A stretch of DNA of 64,000 nucleotides from JBDTES01 sp039922435 (GCA_039922435.1 JBDTES010000001.1:1-64000); one strand, 5' to 3'; shown: positions 42,419 through 50,719, counted from the first letter of the stretch. Notes: a model not told the origin generated them from the letters alone. Numbers and translations: made by a program.

Positions 42419-43558
42419 ATGAAAAATAATTCAGTAGATTATAAATGGCAAATGATAAATGGTAAGTCGCCCCTGCGGGTTGCTATTGTTCACGATTGGT
42501 TGATTGGTGGTGGGGCTGAGTTAGTTGTCGAGCAGTTCCATAAAATGTTTCCAGAAGCTCCAATTTATACTTCATATACCACGGCTGAGTGGCGCCAGCG
42601 GTTAGACGGCAAAGTCGTAACCGGTTGGCTCCAACATCTCGGTAAGATCCGTAAATTTATCCCGCTACTTCGAATTTGGTGGTTCACTAGCTTAAAGTTT
42701 GATGATTATGATTTAGTAATCAGTAGCTCTGGGGCCGAAGCTAAGGGAATTAAGGTCCCAATCGGCACGACGCACCTTAATTATTGCCACGCCCCAACTC
42801 ACTACTACTGGAGCCGCTACGAGCAGTACTTAAAACACCCCGGTTTCGGACCATTCGATTGGCTGGCGCGAATTGGTTTAAAGATACTGGTGGCACCACT
42901 ACGCCACTGGGATTATCAAGCTGCTCAACGGCCAGACTTCATAATCGCTAATTCAACGCACATTCAGGCCGAGATAAAGAAATATTATGGTCGAGATAGT
43001 ATAGTCATCTTCCCGCCAGTCAATACCAGTCGGTTTAAGAAACCAGCTAACCAAAAACTAAAGCGCAGTGGCTTTTTAATCTCTGGTCGTCAAACACCCT
43101 ATAAAAGGTTTGACCTAGCAGTTGAGGCCTGTAACGAGGTCGAAGAGATTCTGACAGTCATTGGTGACGGGCCAGATAATAAACACTTACGAGATCTAGC
43201 GGGGCACGATATTACATTCCTAGGCAAAGCTAAGGACGAGGTATTAGAACGTGAGTTTGGTAGCACTAACGCCTTAATCTTTCCTGGACTCGATGATTTT
43301 GGGATTACGCCGGTCGAGGCGATGGCGGCTGGCACGCCAGTCATTGCCTACCGGGCTGGTGGCGCTCTCGACTATATCATACCCGGCAAAAACGGTGAAT
43401 TCTTTGGCAGCCAAACCCCAGAATCACTCACCAAAGCCCTAAAAAACTTTAAGCCAAATAAATACAATCACGCCACCATTTCTCGCTACGCTGAACGGTT
43501 TTCGGCTGACCAATTCCAGAAAAAGATACGTCATTTTTTAAGTACGATAATCAACTAA
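42419..43558 (+). CDS. glycosyltransferase family 4 protein
   Basis: A GT-B fold transferase, 379 aa from the ATG at 42419 (another ATG at 42452 is possible). The N-domain begins VAIVHDWLIGGGAELVVEQF. The C-domain has the donor site SGRQTPYKRFDLAVEA near 225, VIGDGPDNKHLRDLAG near 250 and FPGLDDFGITPVEAMAAGTPV near 300, the GPGTF EX7E-type glutamate motif. It adds a sugar to the lipid-linked acceptor made by the previous gene. The donor is not known. GDP-mannose is a candidate, as its synthesis genes lie at 60.8-62.7 kb. Convergent with the TrmB-type gene. Confidence 0.93.
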   Translation: MKNNSVDYKWQMINGKSPLRVAIVHDWLIGGGAELVVEQFHKMFPEAPIYTSYTTAEWRQRLDGKVVTGWLQHLGKIRKFIPLLRIWWFTSLKFDDYDLVISSSGAEAKGIKVPIGTTHLNYCHAPTHYYWSRYEQYLKHPGFGPFDWLARIGLKILVAPLRHWDYQAAQRPDFIIANSTHIQAEIKKYYGRDSIVIFPPVNTSRFKKPANQKLKRSGFLISGRQTPYKRFDLAVEACNEVEEILTVIGDGPDNKHLRDLAGHDITFLGKAKDEVLEREFGSTNALIFPGLDDFGITPVEAMAAGTPVIAYRAGGALDYIIPGKNGEFFGSQTPESLTKALKNFKPNKYNHATISRYAERFSADQFQKKIRHFLSTIIN

Positions 43559-44316
43559 AGTGTGGCCCAAAGCTGGTCAAACAGTAGGCGCTGCATAGCG
43601 GCCACACCAACGTCCTCGATGACTACGCCATAAGGTGTTTCGTCGGCCGAGATCGATATATGAGCAACTTTATTGCCATAAATAAGGCTATAGCTAGAGG
43701 CCTCAGTAGCTTCATCTTTAGACAGCCATTTGCGCTCGCTAAGGCCCTCGGTATCACTGCCCTCACCAATGGCAATCACCCGGACCGAGATACCCTCAGC
43801 TATCCGCCGCTCAGTAAACTGCGGGAATTTACGGTAGATATATTTACGCATTGAGCGCGACGAATAGGCATAATACATTGGTACCTCGAGTTGAGCAGTA
43901 GTCTGCAAGACATCACGCAGAATTGCCACCACTCCGTCATCATCTTCGTAATATTTAACCAGAGGCCGACCTTGGGGGTGAGCCTTTCGGGCTAATAATT
44001 CTGGAATGAGCTTTTGGGCCCGCTGCTGAGATCCCCACAGGGATTTTCGTCTGTCACGAATCAGATCATAAATCTTTTCGGGCGATTCGGCGGCATAATA
44101 CTCTCGTTCGCCGCTACGCCTAGTGGTAGCTAGCCCAGCAGCCAGTAGTTTCTTTAAAGCATCGTAAGTTGTGCCCCGGTTAATGCCGCTCCGCTCAGCA
44201 ACTTTGCGAATCGAAACATTTTCGAGGTTTAATAGTGCCCAATAGGTTTCGGCTTCAGTTTCCGAGAAGCCTAGCTCGGCAAGTAATTTCTGAACTGTAA
44301 ACTTGTCATCGTTCAT
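43555..44316 (-). CDS. TrmB-family transcriptional regulator
   Basis: A 253-aa protein with a winged-helix N-terminus (AELGFSETEAETYWALLNLE, VSIRKVAERSGINRGTTYDAL) and the family extension ESPEKIYDLIRDRRKSLW with a coiled segment, then a C-terminal sensor-like domain of about 150 residues. Members bind sugars or other ligands and regulate transport or glycan genes. Convergent with the glycosyltransferase, its stop overlapping that of 42419-43558 by 4 nt. It may control the glycan cluster, but no operator was found. Confidence 0.85.
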   Translation of the reverse strand: MNDDKFTVQKLLAELGFSETEAETYWALLNLENVSIRKVAERSGINRGTTYDALKKLLAAGLATTRRSGEREYYAAESPEKIYDLIRDRRKSLWGSQQRAQKLIPELLARKAHPQGRPLVKYYEDDDGVVAILRDVLQTTAQLEVPMYYAYSSRSMRKYIYRKFPQFTERRIAEGISVRVIAIGEGSDTEGLSERKWLSKDEATEASSYSLIYGNKVAHISISADETPYGVVIEDVGVAAMQRLLFDQLWATL

Positions 44317-44438
44317 TTACCGATTATCTCCCATAACCTGTAATCATGTCAATATTTTGTTGCCAATCTATATTGCTATCCGACTGTATGCACGATATAA
44401 CTAGTTACTATCATATTTTAAGTGAAAGGCTCGTTGTT

Positions 44439-45152
44439 ATGACTCATAATAATATTTATATCGAAACCATTGAACCGGAAAAAATTTCTATGGACCTCGA
44501 CCCCCAATTACGCCAACTACTACAAGCGGAAACCCCGTACGGCGCCGTTTATTTACGGTCACTGGGATACCTAGGTCTGGTTCCAAGGTTGGAAGGAGAT
44601 AAACCCGGCGGTCGTATATATATAGAAGGTTCTACTAAATCAATCACAAGCAACGCCCTAGAATTACGTACACATGCCGACGAACTTGCCCAGCTTGCTT
44701 CTGACTGTTCAGAGCAACGCGGTACGGATGTCGCCAGGAAATTTATTAAACAGTCTGTGACATCTGCTGTAAGCGATTTATCCAGGAGATTACCCGACAC
44801 ACCGGACGATATGCCATTCGAAAAACTCAACTTTCTAACAGCTTATCCATTTGCCCGGGCGCTTTCTGGCGGAGGTGTACAAGGTCACTTCAAATGTAAA
44901 GCCCCCTGGCTTGCTAGTGATACAGAAACGGAGTTACTAAAAGTAAAATCATTTCTGTTTCCGAGAAGGTTCTGTATCCCTTCAACTCCCGCGAAGGATC
45001 CGGAAGTAGAACTAGCCGAGTTAAACGCCTTGCCAGACCAGCGGGGCTGGGCACAACGAGTACATGATAGAGCTGACCAAGAGCGTGAAGATAAAGCTAT
45101 AGAATTTTTGACGTCACGTGGCTTTTCTGTAGCTGCCATGCCGACAGAATAA
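44439..45152 (+). CDS. hypothetical protein, 237 aa
   Basis: Not recognised. A soluble, mostly helical protein with two visible blocks: residues 24-50 (DPQLRQLLQAETPYGAVYLR), with GLVPRLEGDKPGGRIYIEG, and a basic C-terminal half with FLFPRRFCIPSTPAKDPEVE and RGWAQRVHDRADQEREDKAI. The frame is open from 44346, but GAAAGG upstream of the ATG at 44439 supports that start. It lies 34 bp before glmS, so it may be co-transcribed with it. Function is unknown. Confidence 0.6.
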   Translation: MTHNNIYIETIEPEKISMDLDPQLRQLLQAETPYGAVYLRSLGYLGLVPRLEGDKPGGRIYIEGSTKSITSNALELRTHADELAQLASDCSEQRGTDVARKFIKQSVTSAVSDLSRRLPDTPDDMPFEKLNFLTAYPFARALSGGGVQGHFKCKAPWLASDTETELLKVKSFLFPRRFCIPSTPAKDPEVELAELNALPDQRGWAQRVHDRADQEREDKAIEFLTSRGFSVAAMPTE

Positions 45153-45186
45153 AAAACATAAAAGTAAGGATTAATTGGCAGTAAAT

Positions 45187-47016
45187 ATGTGTGGAATTGT
45201 TGGATATATTGGTAAACATCAAAGGGCTCTAGACGTCGTCCTGGATGGCCTAACGACGCTGGAATACCGTGGTTACGATTCGGCCGGCGTGGCCTGGCTA
45301 GACGGCTCAGAGCTCATATCAGACAAGCAAGTTGGTCGGGTCCAGGCCCTGCGCAGTAGCTTAGGTGAAACCCCCAAGAGTTCCTTGGCTATCGGCCACA
45401 CCCGTTGGGCTACTCATGGTGGTGTTAGTGCTTTGAACGCTCACCCACATTTTAATGCCGATAAATCAATTGCAGTAGTCCATAACGGTATTATCGAAAA
45501 CTACACCGACTTAAAAAGTCACCTCGAGAAGCAGGGCTACAAATTTATCAGCCAAACCGATACCGAGGTAATTGCTCACCTGATAGATTTCTACCGTAAA
45601 ACTAGTAAAACCTTTGAGCAAGCTTTTGAAGAGGCTCTTAACCAGCTGCGCGGCGCCTACGCCCTAGCCATTATAACCAGCGAGGAGCCAGAAACACTGT
45701 ATGCTGCCCGGCTGGGTAGCCCACTGGTACTGGGCGTCGGCAAGAGCGAGTTAATAGTCGCCTCTGATCCGTCGGCTATTTTAGAGCACACTAAAGACGT
45801 CGTCTACTTAAATGATTTCGAGCTAGTAAAGGCTAAAAAAGACGGCAGCTACCTAATTAAAGACTTTAAGAATGCCCGTCTGATTGAACGAGCCGCCGAG
45901 ACCCTAGATTACGACGCCTCAGTCGCCAGTAAGGGTGATTACGCCCACTTTATGCTCAAAGAGATTAATGAGGCGCCGCAGACCATCCGCTCGGCTACGC
46001 TGGGGCGGGCCCGGTTAGAAAATCACACTATAAAACTAGGAGGACTCGAGAGTGTGGCTGATCAGCTAAAATACATCGACCGTTTGGTAATTGTGGCCTG
46101 TGGTACCAGCTACTACGCCGGTTTAGTTGGTGAATATTTGATCGAAGAGCTGGCCGGCATCCCAGTCGAAGTCCAGCTGGCTAGCGAATTTAAGTACCGC
46201 CACGAACCATTTAGCCGTGGTACGGCGCTGCTCGCCATCAGCCAATCAGGCGAAACGGCTGATACTATCGCAGCCCTCAAAAAAGTCGAAAACTACGGCG
46301 TCCTGAGGCTAGGCATAGTTAATGCCATCGGCTCGACCATAGCAAGGATGACCGACGCTGGCGTCTACTGCCACGCCGGACCAGAACAAGCCGTGGCTAG
46401 CACCAAAGCCTTTATTGCCCAGGTTACCGTCCTAGCTCAGATTGCCCTACATCTATCGGATGGTCGCAGCCCGCACTTCAAGCCAATCCTTAAAGAACTC
46501 GATGCCCTACCGGCTAAGGCCGAGCAGCTACTCAAATCAGCCAAAACTATCCAAGTTCTGGCCAAAAAATATGCTCACTACCGTGATTTCATGTTTATCG
46601 GCCGCGGCTACAGCTACCCCTGTGCTCTGGAAGGTGCTCTTAAACTCAAAGAAGTCAGCTATATCCATGCCGAGGGCTACGCGGCCGGCGAAATGAAGCA
46701 CGGACCGCTAGCCATGATCGAGCCAGATTTTCCGACTTTCGCTATCGTACCAGACGGTCCGCTACTTAGTAAGACCTACAGTAATATCGAAGAGATCCGA
46801 TCCCGCCAGGGCCCGGTCCTAGCCATAGCCAGCGAAGGCAACAAAGCTATCAAAAAACTAGCTGACGACGTAATCTACATTCCAAAAACTCTCGACCAAA
46901 CCAGCCCTATCCTGGTAGCTATTGCTATGCAGTTATTTGCCTACTACGTGGCGCTAGAAAAGAAATACGACGTCGACCGCCCCCGCAACTTAGCCAAATC
47001 AGTAACCGTAGAATAA
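45187..47016 (+). CDS. glmS: glutamine--fructose-6-phosphate aminotransferase (isomerizing)
   Basis: A 609-aa glucosamine-6-P synthase, first step of UDP-GlcNAc and murein precursor synthesis. The ATG at 45187 gives MCGIVGYIGKHQRA with the catalytic Cys1 after Met removal. The N-terminal Ntn amidotransferase has GHTRWATHGG and HNGIIENY. The SIS domains have ISQSGETADTIAALK near 345, CGTSYYAG, and GRGYSYPCALEGALKLKE near 475. The C-terminus ends RNLAKSVTVE as usual. A longer frame starting at TTG 45175 is rejected because it would bury the Cys. The stop at 47014-47016 coincides with the island boundary described below. Confidence 0.97.
   Translation: MCGIVGYIGKHQRALDVVLDGLTTLEYRGYDSAGVAWLDGSELISDKQVGRVQALRSSLGETPKSSLAIGHTRWATHGGVSALNAHPHFNADKSIAVVHNGIIENYTDLKSHLEKQGYKFISQTDTEVIAHLIDFYRKTSKTFEQAFEEALNQLRGAYALAIITSEEPETLYAARLGSPLVLGVGKSELIVASDPSAILEHTKDVVYLNDFELVKAKKDGSYLIKDFKNARLIERAAETLDYDASVASKGDYAHFMLKEINEAPQTIRSATLGRARLENHTIKLGGLESVADQLKYIDRLVIVACGTSYYAGLVGEYLIEELAGIPVEVQLASEFKYRHEPFSRGTALLAISQSGETADTIAALKKVENYGVLRLGIVNAIGSTIARMTDAGVYCHAGPEQAVASTKAFIAQVTVLAQIALHLSDGRSPHFKPILKELDALPAKAEQLLKSAKTIQVLAKKYAHYRDFMFIGRGYSYPCALEGALKLKEVSYIHAEGYAAGEMKHGPLAMIEPDFPTFAIVPDGPLLSKTYSNIEEIRSRQGPVLAIASEGNKAIKKLADDVIYIPKTLDQTSPILVAIAMQLFAYYVALEKKYDVDRPRNLAKSVTVE
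46984..47016 (+). repeat. left attachment-like repeat (3' end of glmS)
   Basis: The last 11 glmS codons including the stop. It aligns to 59556-59588 with 30 of 33 bases identical. The 19-bp core from 46991 to 47009 is exact. The three differences are TTA/CTA, GTA/GTC and TAA/TAG, all silent. Confidence 0.75.
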
Positions 47017-47152
47017 GGCACGTAAACTATTGTTCTGCGGTGACTTACCTACTTGCCTAGGTTGGCAAGAATAACCGAGGCGCCGTCTTTAGATTTTGGT
47101 GAGAGATAGCTCAAACCCCCGTACCAATATGAAGATTATCTGTACTACTTAG

Positions 47153-47205
47153 TAGACCTGATTAGGTCTATCCCCTAATTAATGATACCGAGTGCATTAG
47201 GTCTA
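47153..47205. promoter_or_regulatory. TAGACCT inverted repeat and extra half-site near the island left end
   Basis: TAGACCT-GATT-AGGTCTA (47153-47170) is a perfect inverted repeat. A further ATTAGGTCTA (47196-47205) repeats the right arm. They lie about 80-130 bp before the winged-helix gene 47282 and could be its operators, or recombinase arm sites. Confidence 0.4.
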
Positions 47206-47281
47206 AAATCAATTAAAATTACGCTGTTAATATCTATCTATTTACTCCCCTTCCTATATACTTACGTATAGGAGAATAGTA

Positions 47282-48064
47282 ATTATAAGTGAAGACAATA
47301 TAGCAATAAAGCTCACCAAGCAACAAGCCCATATCATTAAACTACTTTTCAAGTTTAGATTTGTAACTGCAACCTTATTATCCCAAGTTCTAGGTATCCG
47401 TAGTGATAATACATATAAGGTACTAGAAGTTCTGGCTAAAACCGGTCTGGTAGTTAAGCTCTATGATAAGTCATGGCGGATAGATAGGAAGCCCGGCCTA
47501 TATTACTTAAGTAAGTCCGGGGTGACTTATGTCCGGAAGCTTATGGAAGCATCCGAGTCAGTCGTACACGCCCTCTACAAGAACGATCAAGCGACCGAGG
47601 CGTTCATTGACCACAACCTCACTATCCTAGCCAGCTATACCACCCTCCTGAAATTGGTCCCGGCTGGCACGGATATTTTCACTAAAACCGAGCTCAGCCG
47701 CTTCCACCAGTTTCCAAAGAATCGCCCCGATATATATCTACGTACCTCGGATGGGAACGAGGCTATCATCATCCTGGCCCACGACTCCCAATCGTTTATC
47801 ACCAGGAAACGGCTAACTGAAATAATTACCCACAGTGAGGATGATGGTTGGGATAGTAACTACCCCGGTATCGGTTTTGTTTTGAAAGATGATAGGGCCA
47901 AGTACTCATTCCTCCATACGGCGCATAAACAGCTAGACGACCTGGGTATCGATGAAACTGAACTGACAGTGCTGGCAACAACCCTGGAAGCTCTGCACAG
48001 TGGGAAGAAACTGATCTGGTCGAGTGCCTTCGCTGCTAAGCAATTTGTCAGTTTGGTCGAGTAG
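47282..48064 (+). CDS. winged-helix protein of replication-relaxation type, non-canonical start
   Basis: A 260-aa frame. The N-terminus is a winged helix (KLTKQQAHIIKLLFKFRFVT, ATLLSQVLGIRSDNTYKVLE, VLAKTGLVVKLYDKSWRI). The C-terminus has a nuclease-like core (HNLTILASYTTLL, RPDIYLRTSDG), as in the replication-relaxation family found on conjugative plasmids. The frame is open from 47231, but no ATG, GTG or TTG lies before the winged helix. AGGAG at 47270-47274 is 7 nt before ATT at 47282, so AUU initiation is proposed. The first canonical codon, GTG 47522, would delete the whole DNA-binding domain. Alternatively the start has been lost. Confidence 0.65.
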   Translation: MISEDNIAIKLTKQQAHIIKLLFKFRFVTATLLSQVLGIRSDNTYKVLEVLAKTGLVVKLYDKSWRIDRKPGLYYLSKSGVTYVRKLMEASESVVHALYKNDQATEAFIDHNLTILASYTTLLKLVPAGTDIFTKTELSRFHQFPKNRPDIYLRTSDGNEAIIILAHDSQSFITRKRLTEIITHSEDDGWDSNYPGIGFVLKDDRAKYSFLHTAHKQLDDLGIDETELTVLATTLEALHSGKKLIWSSAFAAKQFVSLVE

Positions 48065-48091
48065 TTTTAGGCCTTGCTCAGGGCCAATTAA

Positions 48092-48367
48092 CTAATTCTG
48101 CTCGATAACCTCAACCCAGTTGATGCGACTAAATGCCGTTTGCAATAAGTCTTGCCACAAACTAGCCTGGTCAAGCTCGCAGTCTAGTTGCTGACGTAGC
48201 TGTCGTTCCAGCCACTCGGCCTGCTCAGATACCTCACCAGATCGTCGCTGTGCCTGAAGCAGTACTCGGTAACTAGTTTCATCGTTGCTAAGCCACAGGC
48301 TTACTAACCACGTCTCGCGGTTACTCCAACCGTTATAAGTTACTGTAGATAATGCTTGAGTTTCCAT
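48092..48367 (-). CDS. DUF7249-like small protein, 91 aa
   Basis: A 91-aa acidic protein with NGWSNRETWLVSLWLSND near residue 12, a pattern common in phage and plasmid proteins (DUF7249-like), followed by helical Gln-rich blocks (ERQLRQQLDCELDQ) and SRINWVEVIEQN. An AAAGGAGGGG Shine-Dalgarno lies directly before the ATG. A large hairpin (48405-48503) precedes it in the putative 5' UTR. The role of this family is unknown to me. Its presence supports a mobile or plasmid origin of the block. Confidence 0.7.
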   Translation of the reverse strand: METQALSTVTYNGWSNRETWLVSLWLSNDETSYRVLLQAQRRSGEVSEQAEWLERQLRQQLDCELDQASLWQDLLQTAFSRINWVEVIEQN

Positions 48368-48404
48368 GAAACCCCTCCTTTTGTTATAAGCAGGTAACCT
48401 CCCG

Positions 48405-48503
48405 CTCTGTCAAAAGAACACAGGCTAACAACAGGACGGGTCAAGGTGGAGACTTGTACTACCTTGAGCTGTCCTGTTTTAGCCGTACCATCAAAAGACA
48501 GAG
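48405..48503. repeat. compound inverted repeat (four nested stems), about 100 nt
   Basis: Nested pairs: CTCTGTC (48405-48411) with GACAGAG (48497-48503), GGCTAA (48423-48428) with TTAGCC (48479-48484), AACAGGAC (48430-48437) with GTCCTGTT (48471-48478), and TCAAGGT (48441-48447) with ACCTTGA (48461-48467), around a 13-nt loop. All four stems are perfect. It could be an mRNA leader, an origin of transfer or single-strand initiation element, or an RNA gene. Strand cannot be told. Confidence 0.7.
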
Positions 48504-48511
48504 AGAGGGAT

Positions 48512-48599
48512 ATCTTCCGAACAAGTGATGGCAACCACAGGAATTCCTTCAGACACTAATTTGCTGGCGGCCTATGGTGTAAGATCTCCCAAACAAGTG
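48512..48599. repeat. pair of 16-bp direct repeats next to the compound hairpin
   Basis: ATCTTCCGAACAAGTG (48512-48527) and ATCTCCCAAACAAGTG (48584-48599), 14 of 16 identical and 72 bp apart. They flank otherwise unexplained sequence between the hairpin and the YafQ-like gene. Confidence 0.45.
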
Positions 48600-48641
48600 T
48601 CAGAGTATGCCGCGGATAGCACCGACGGAGATCATGCTTGG

Positions 48642-48902
48642 TTATTTATACAGTTGGCTATGAGAACCAACAGCTACAAATAATACTCGATTATCTGTTA
48701 TAACCCGAAAGTGCAGACGCAAATCACCGCCTACTCTGATAGAGCGAAAGCCTTGCCATTCCCCTGTCAGCCCGTGGTTATGAAGTGACGGGGTAGCTGT
48801 ATCTTGTAAAAACAGAGCCACAGCCTGTCTAACCTGGTCTTGTTTTTTACGAATCAACTTTTCAAATTGTTTATTGAACGCTCTAGTAAAATCAACGTCC
48901 AT
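48642..48902 (-). CDS. YafQ/RelE-family toxin
   Basis: An 86-aa mRNA interferase-like toxin. Family features are FTRAFNKQFEKLIRKKQDQVR, LTGEWQGFRSIRVGGDLRLHFRV and the terminal VAVGSHSQLYK, matching the YafQ/RelE core with its basic strands and C-terminal catalytic segment (GxHxxLY in place of GTHxDLF). Such toxins cleave mRNA at the ribosome. It is translated 7 nt downstream of the antitoxin stop, in the antitoxin-first order. Confidence 0.87.
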   Translation of the reverse strand: MDVDFTRAFNKQFEKLIRKKQDQVRQAVALFLQDTATPSLHNHGLTGEWQGFRSIRVGGDLRLHFRVITDNRVLFVAVGSHSQLYK

Positions 48903-48909
48903 GACTAAC

Positions 48910-49194
48910 TTACTTTCGCATCAAGCCATCGAGGTGGGCTAAGGCCGCTTTTGGGCCTTTAGTATGGGAAATATTATGATCAGCTTTATAGTCAGCATCA
49001 GCCTCCCTCATAACCTGTTCTAAGTAAGGTGTTGGCTCAAGGTCAGTGCTCAAGACTACCCGTCGATCCCGTAAAGCTTGCCTGACAACCATATTTACAA
49101 AGGCAGTACTGGACACCCCTAACTCGGCGGCAAAATCTTTTAACTCCCGCTTAGTCTGTTCGTCTGTTTTGATACTAAGTAGTACATTATTCAT
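48910..49194 (-). CDS. RelB/DinJ-family antitoxin
   Basis: A 94-aa ribbon-helix-helix antitoxin. MNNVLLSIKTDEQTKRELKD then FAAELGVSSTAFVNMVVRQA is the DinJ DNA-binding domain, and the C-terminal tail (PYLEQVMREADADYKADHN) would cover the toxin. ATG 49194 is chosen over ATGs upstream because TACAAT lies 7 nt before it with TTGACT 17 nt further (leaderless-type). It forms a two-gene module with the YafQ-like toxin. Confidence 0.85.
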   Translation of the reverse strand: MNNVLLSIKTDEQTKRELKDFAAELGVSSTAFVNMVVRQALRDRRVVLSTDLEPTPYLEQVMREADADYKADHNISHTKGPKAALAHLDGLMRK

Positions 49195-49201
49195 GTAATA
49201 C

Positions 49202-49230
49202 ATTGTATGCTTGTTGTATATATAAGTCAA
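49202..49230 (-). promoter_or_regulatory. promoter of the DinJ-YafQ-like module
   Basis: On the minus strand, TTGACT (49230-49225), a 17-nt spacer and TACAAT (49207-49202), with the -10 7 nt before the ATG at 49194. Confidence 0.6.
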
Positions 49231-49429
49231 TTAATATTAACATAGATTCCACCTACCCAAATACAAACCTAACACGACCCTTCAAAGACTGCTCCAAGAG
49301 TCCGCCTGCGTAACATGATGCAAATAAATTATCAGAATTCAAGCTAGACAGGCAACGACGAAGTGGCGGACCAGCCAAAGATAGGTCGGATTTATACTTC
49401 CTCCAGACTCACTTATAACATAAGCATCC

Positions 49430-49457
49430 TTGACGCTAATCGTATCACTATGATACG
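49430..49457 (+). promoter_or_regulatory. promoter-overlapping operator of the Fic gene
   Basis: TTGACG (49430-49435) is followed by the perfect inverted repeat CGTATCA-CTA-TGATACG (49441-49457), 18 bp before the gene start. The repeat lies between the -35 and the weak -10, so a bound winged-helix protein would block transcription. Confidence 0.55.
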
Positions 49458-49475
49458 AATAAACAAATCCTTGGG

Positions 49476-50486
49476 TTGTTCACCACGGATAACAGTCTTA
49501 GTTCATCTCAGGTACACAAAGATCTGGCGAACATCTCCCTGGTAACTGTGAAACGACGTATGTCAGAATTGGCCGAGTTGGGTCTAATAACACTGAGTGG
49601 TGCTGGACGGTCAGTAACATACAAACTTTCTAAGGTAGGCTTACTACTAAAACCTGTCGACGTTGATTCGTATTTGAGTTTAGAGCCAGATAATCGTACC
49701 AGCAGAAGCTCATTCAACTTCAATCTTCTCGAAAAGCCGTATGTACCACTATTTACCGAAAAGGAGTTAGCAAGACTAGAAACGGCTACTTTGTTATTCC
49801 GAGCGAATGCGCGGAATTCAGATGCCAATATTCACGACAAAGAGCTATTACGTTTTATAGTAGAATTTTCCTGGAAAACCTCACAAATTGAGGGCAATAC
49901 ATACGACCTACTTTCAACTGAACGATTGCTTCGTTATAGTGAGAAATCAAAAAATAACACCGAGTTTGAAGCTCAGATGATTCCAAATCAAAAAGAGGCT
50001 CTTGAATTTATCCTAGAGAATCTTAATATATGGCAAAAGCCTACTGTGCCACAGCTGGAACAACTTCATACTATTGTCGGCAAGAATCTTGGTATCTCAC
50101 GTAATCTCCGCAAAGGACTCGTCGGTATAACAGGCACCAAATATCGCCCACCTAATAATGAGTTTCAAATTCGAGAGGCACTCGAACAACTGTTTGGATG
50201 GGTCCAGAATACAGACAATGTGTATGAGAAAGCCCTTCTGACGGTACTAGGTGTAAGTTACATCCAGCCATTTGTTGATGGCAACAAACGAACAAGCAGA
50301 TTACTGAGTAACGCCATCTTGTTAAGCGGTGGGTTTGCCCCACTCTCATATCGCAGTGTTGACAGCAAAGCTTACAAAGAAGCTACGCTGGTTTTCTACG
50401 AACAGAATAGTATAGTGCCGTTCAAGAAGTTATTCATTGAGCAATACGTTTTTGCAGCCAAAAGCTACAATATTGCACCTAAGTAA
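49476..50486 (+). CDS. Fic-family protein with N-terminal winged helix; motif His replaced by Gln
   Basis: A 336-aa protein. A DNA-binding winged helix lies at residues 1-55 (SSSQVHKDLANISLVTVKRR, MSELAELGLITLSGAG). A Fic domain follows, with an inhibitory helix motif TSQIEG at 135-140. The active motif reads IQPFVDGNKRTSR (residues 263-275) where HPFxDGNxR is expected: codon 50265-50267 is CAG in place of a His codon. AMPylation is therefore unlikely unless another residue substitutes. TTG start at 49476. The operator in front suggests self-regulation. Confidence 0.85.
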   Translation: MFTTDNSLSSSQVHKDLANISLVTVKRRMSELAELGLITLSGAGRSVTYKLSKVGLLLKPVDVDSYLSLEPDNRTSRSSFNFNLLEKPYVPLFTEKELARLETATLLFRANARNSDANIHDKELLRFIVEFSWKTSQIEGNTYDLLSTERLLRYSEKSKNNTEFEAQMIPNQKEALEFILENLNIWQKPTVPQLEQLHTIVGKNLGISRNLRKGLVGITGTKYRPPNNEFQIREALEQLFGWVQNTDNVYEKALLTVLGVSYIQPFVDGNKRTSRLLSNAILLSGGFAPLSYRSVDSKAYKEATLVFYEQNSIVPFKKLFIEQYVFAAKSYNIAPK

Positions 50487-50661
50487 TCGTAACGTATCTT
50501 GGACTTAGTCTACCCTCTAATTATCTCCGCTAACCAGATCAACCAAAGTCCTATAATAGTCCGTTATACTTGAGCCTGACCCAATCAAAACGATATACCA
50601 CCATTAATAATTAATTTGGTCCTAGTATTACCTATGGTACTCAGCCAAATAGATCAACCTT

Positions 50662-50700
50662 ATGCATATTGATGCAAAGATGCATGTATGATACACTATT
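50662..50700 (+). promoter_or_regulatory. short direct repeats in the RelBE-like promoter
   Basis: ATGCA occurs at 50662-50666, 50672-50676 and 50680-50684, close to a -10-like TATGAT/TATTAT region before the antitoxin. Ribbon-helix-helix proteins often bind such arrays. Confidence 0.35.
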
Positions 50701-50719
50701 ATACCTATAGGAGGAGACT

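Noticed and set aside
46984..47300. Tn7-type insertion downstream of glmS
   Set aside because: No TnsABCD-like genes, no 5-bp target duplication and no Tn7 ends were seen. The repeat lies inside the coding end, which points to site-specific recombination.
48340..48534. 64-aa frame on the minus strand through the compound hairpin
   Set aside because: It overlaps the start of the better supported DUF7249-like gene, has no RBS, and its sequence follows the hairpin repeats.
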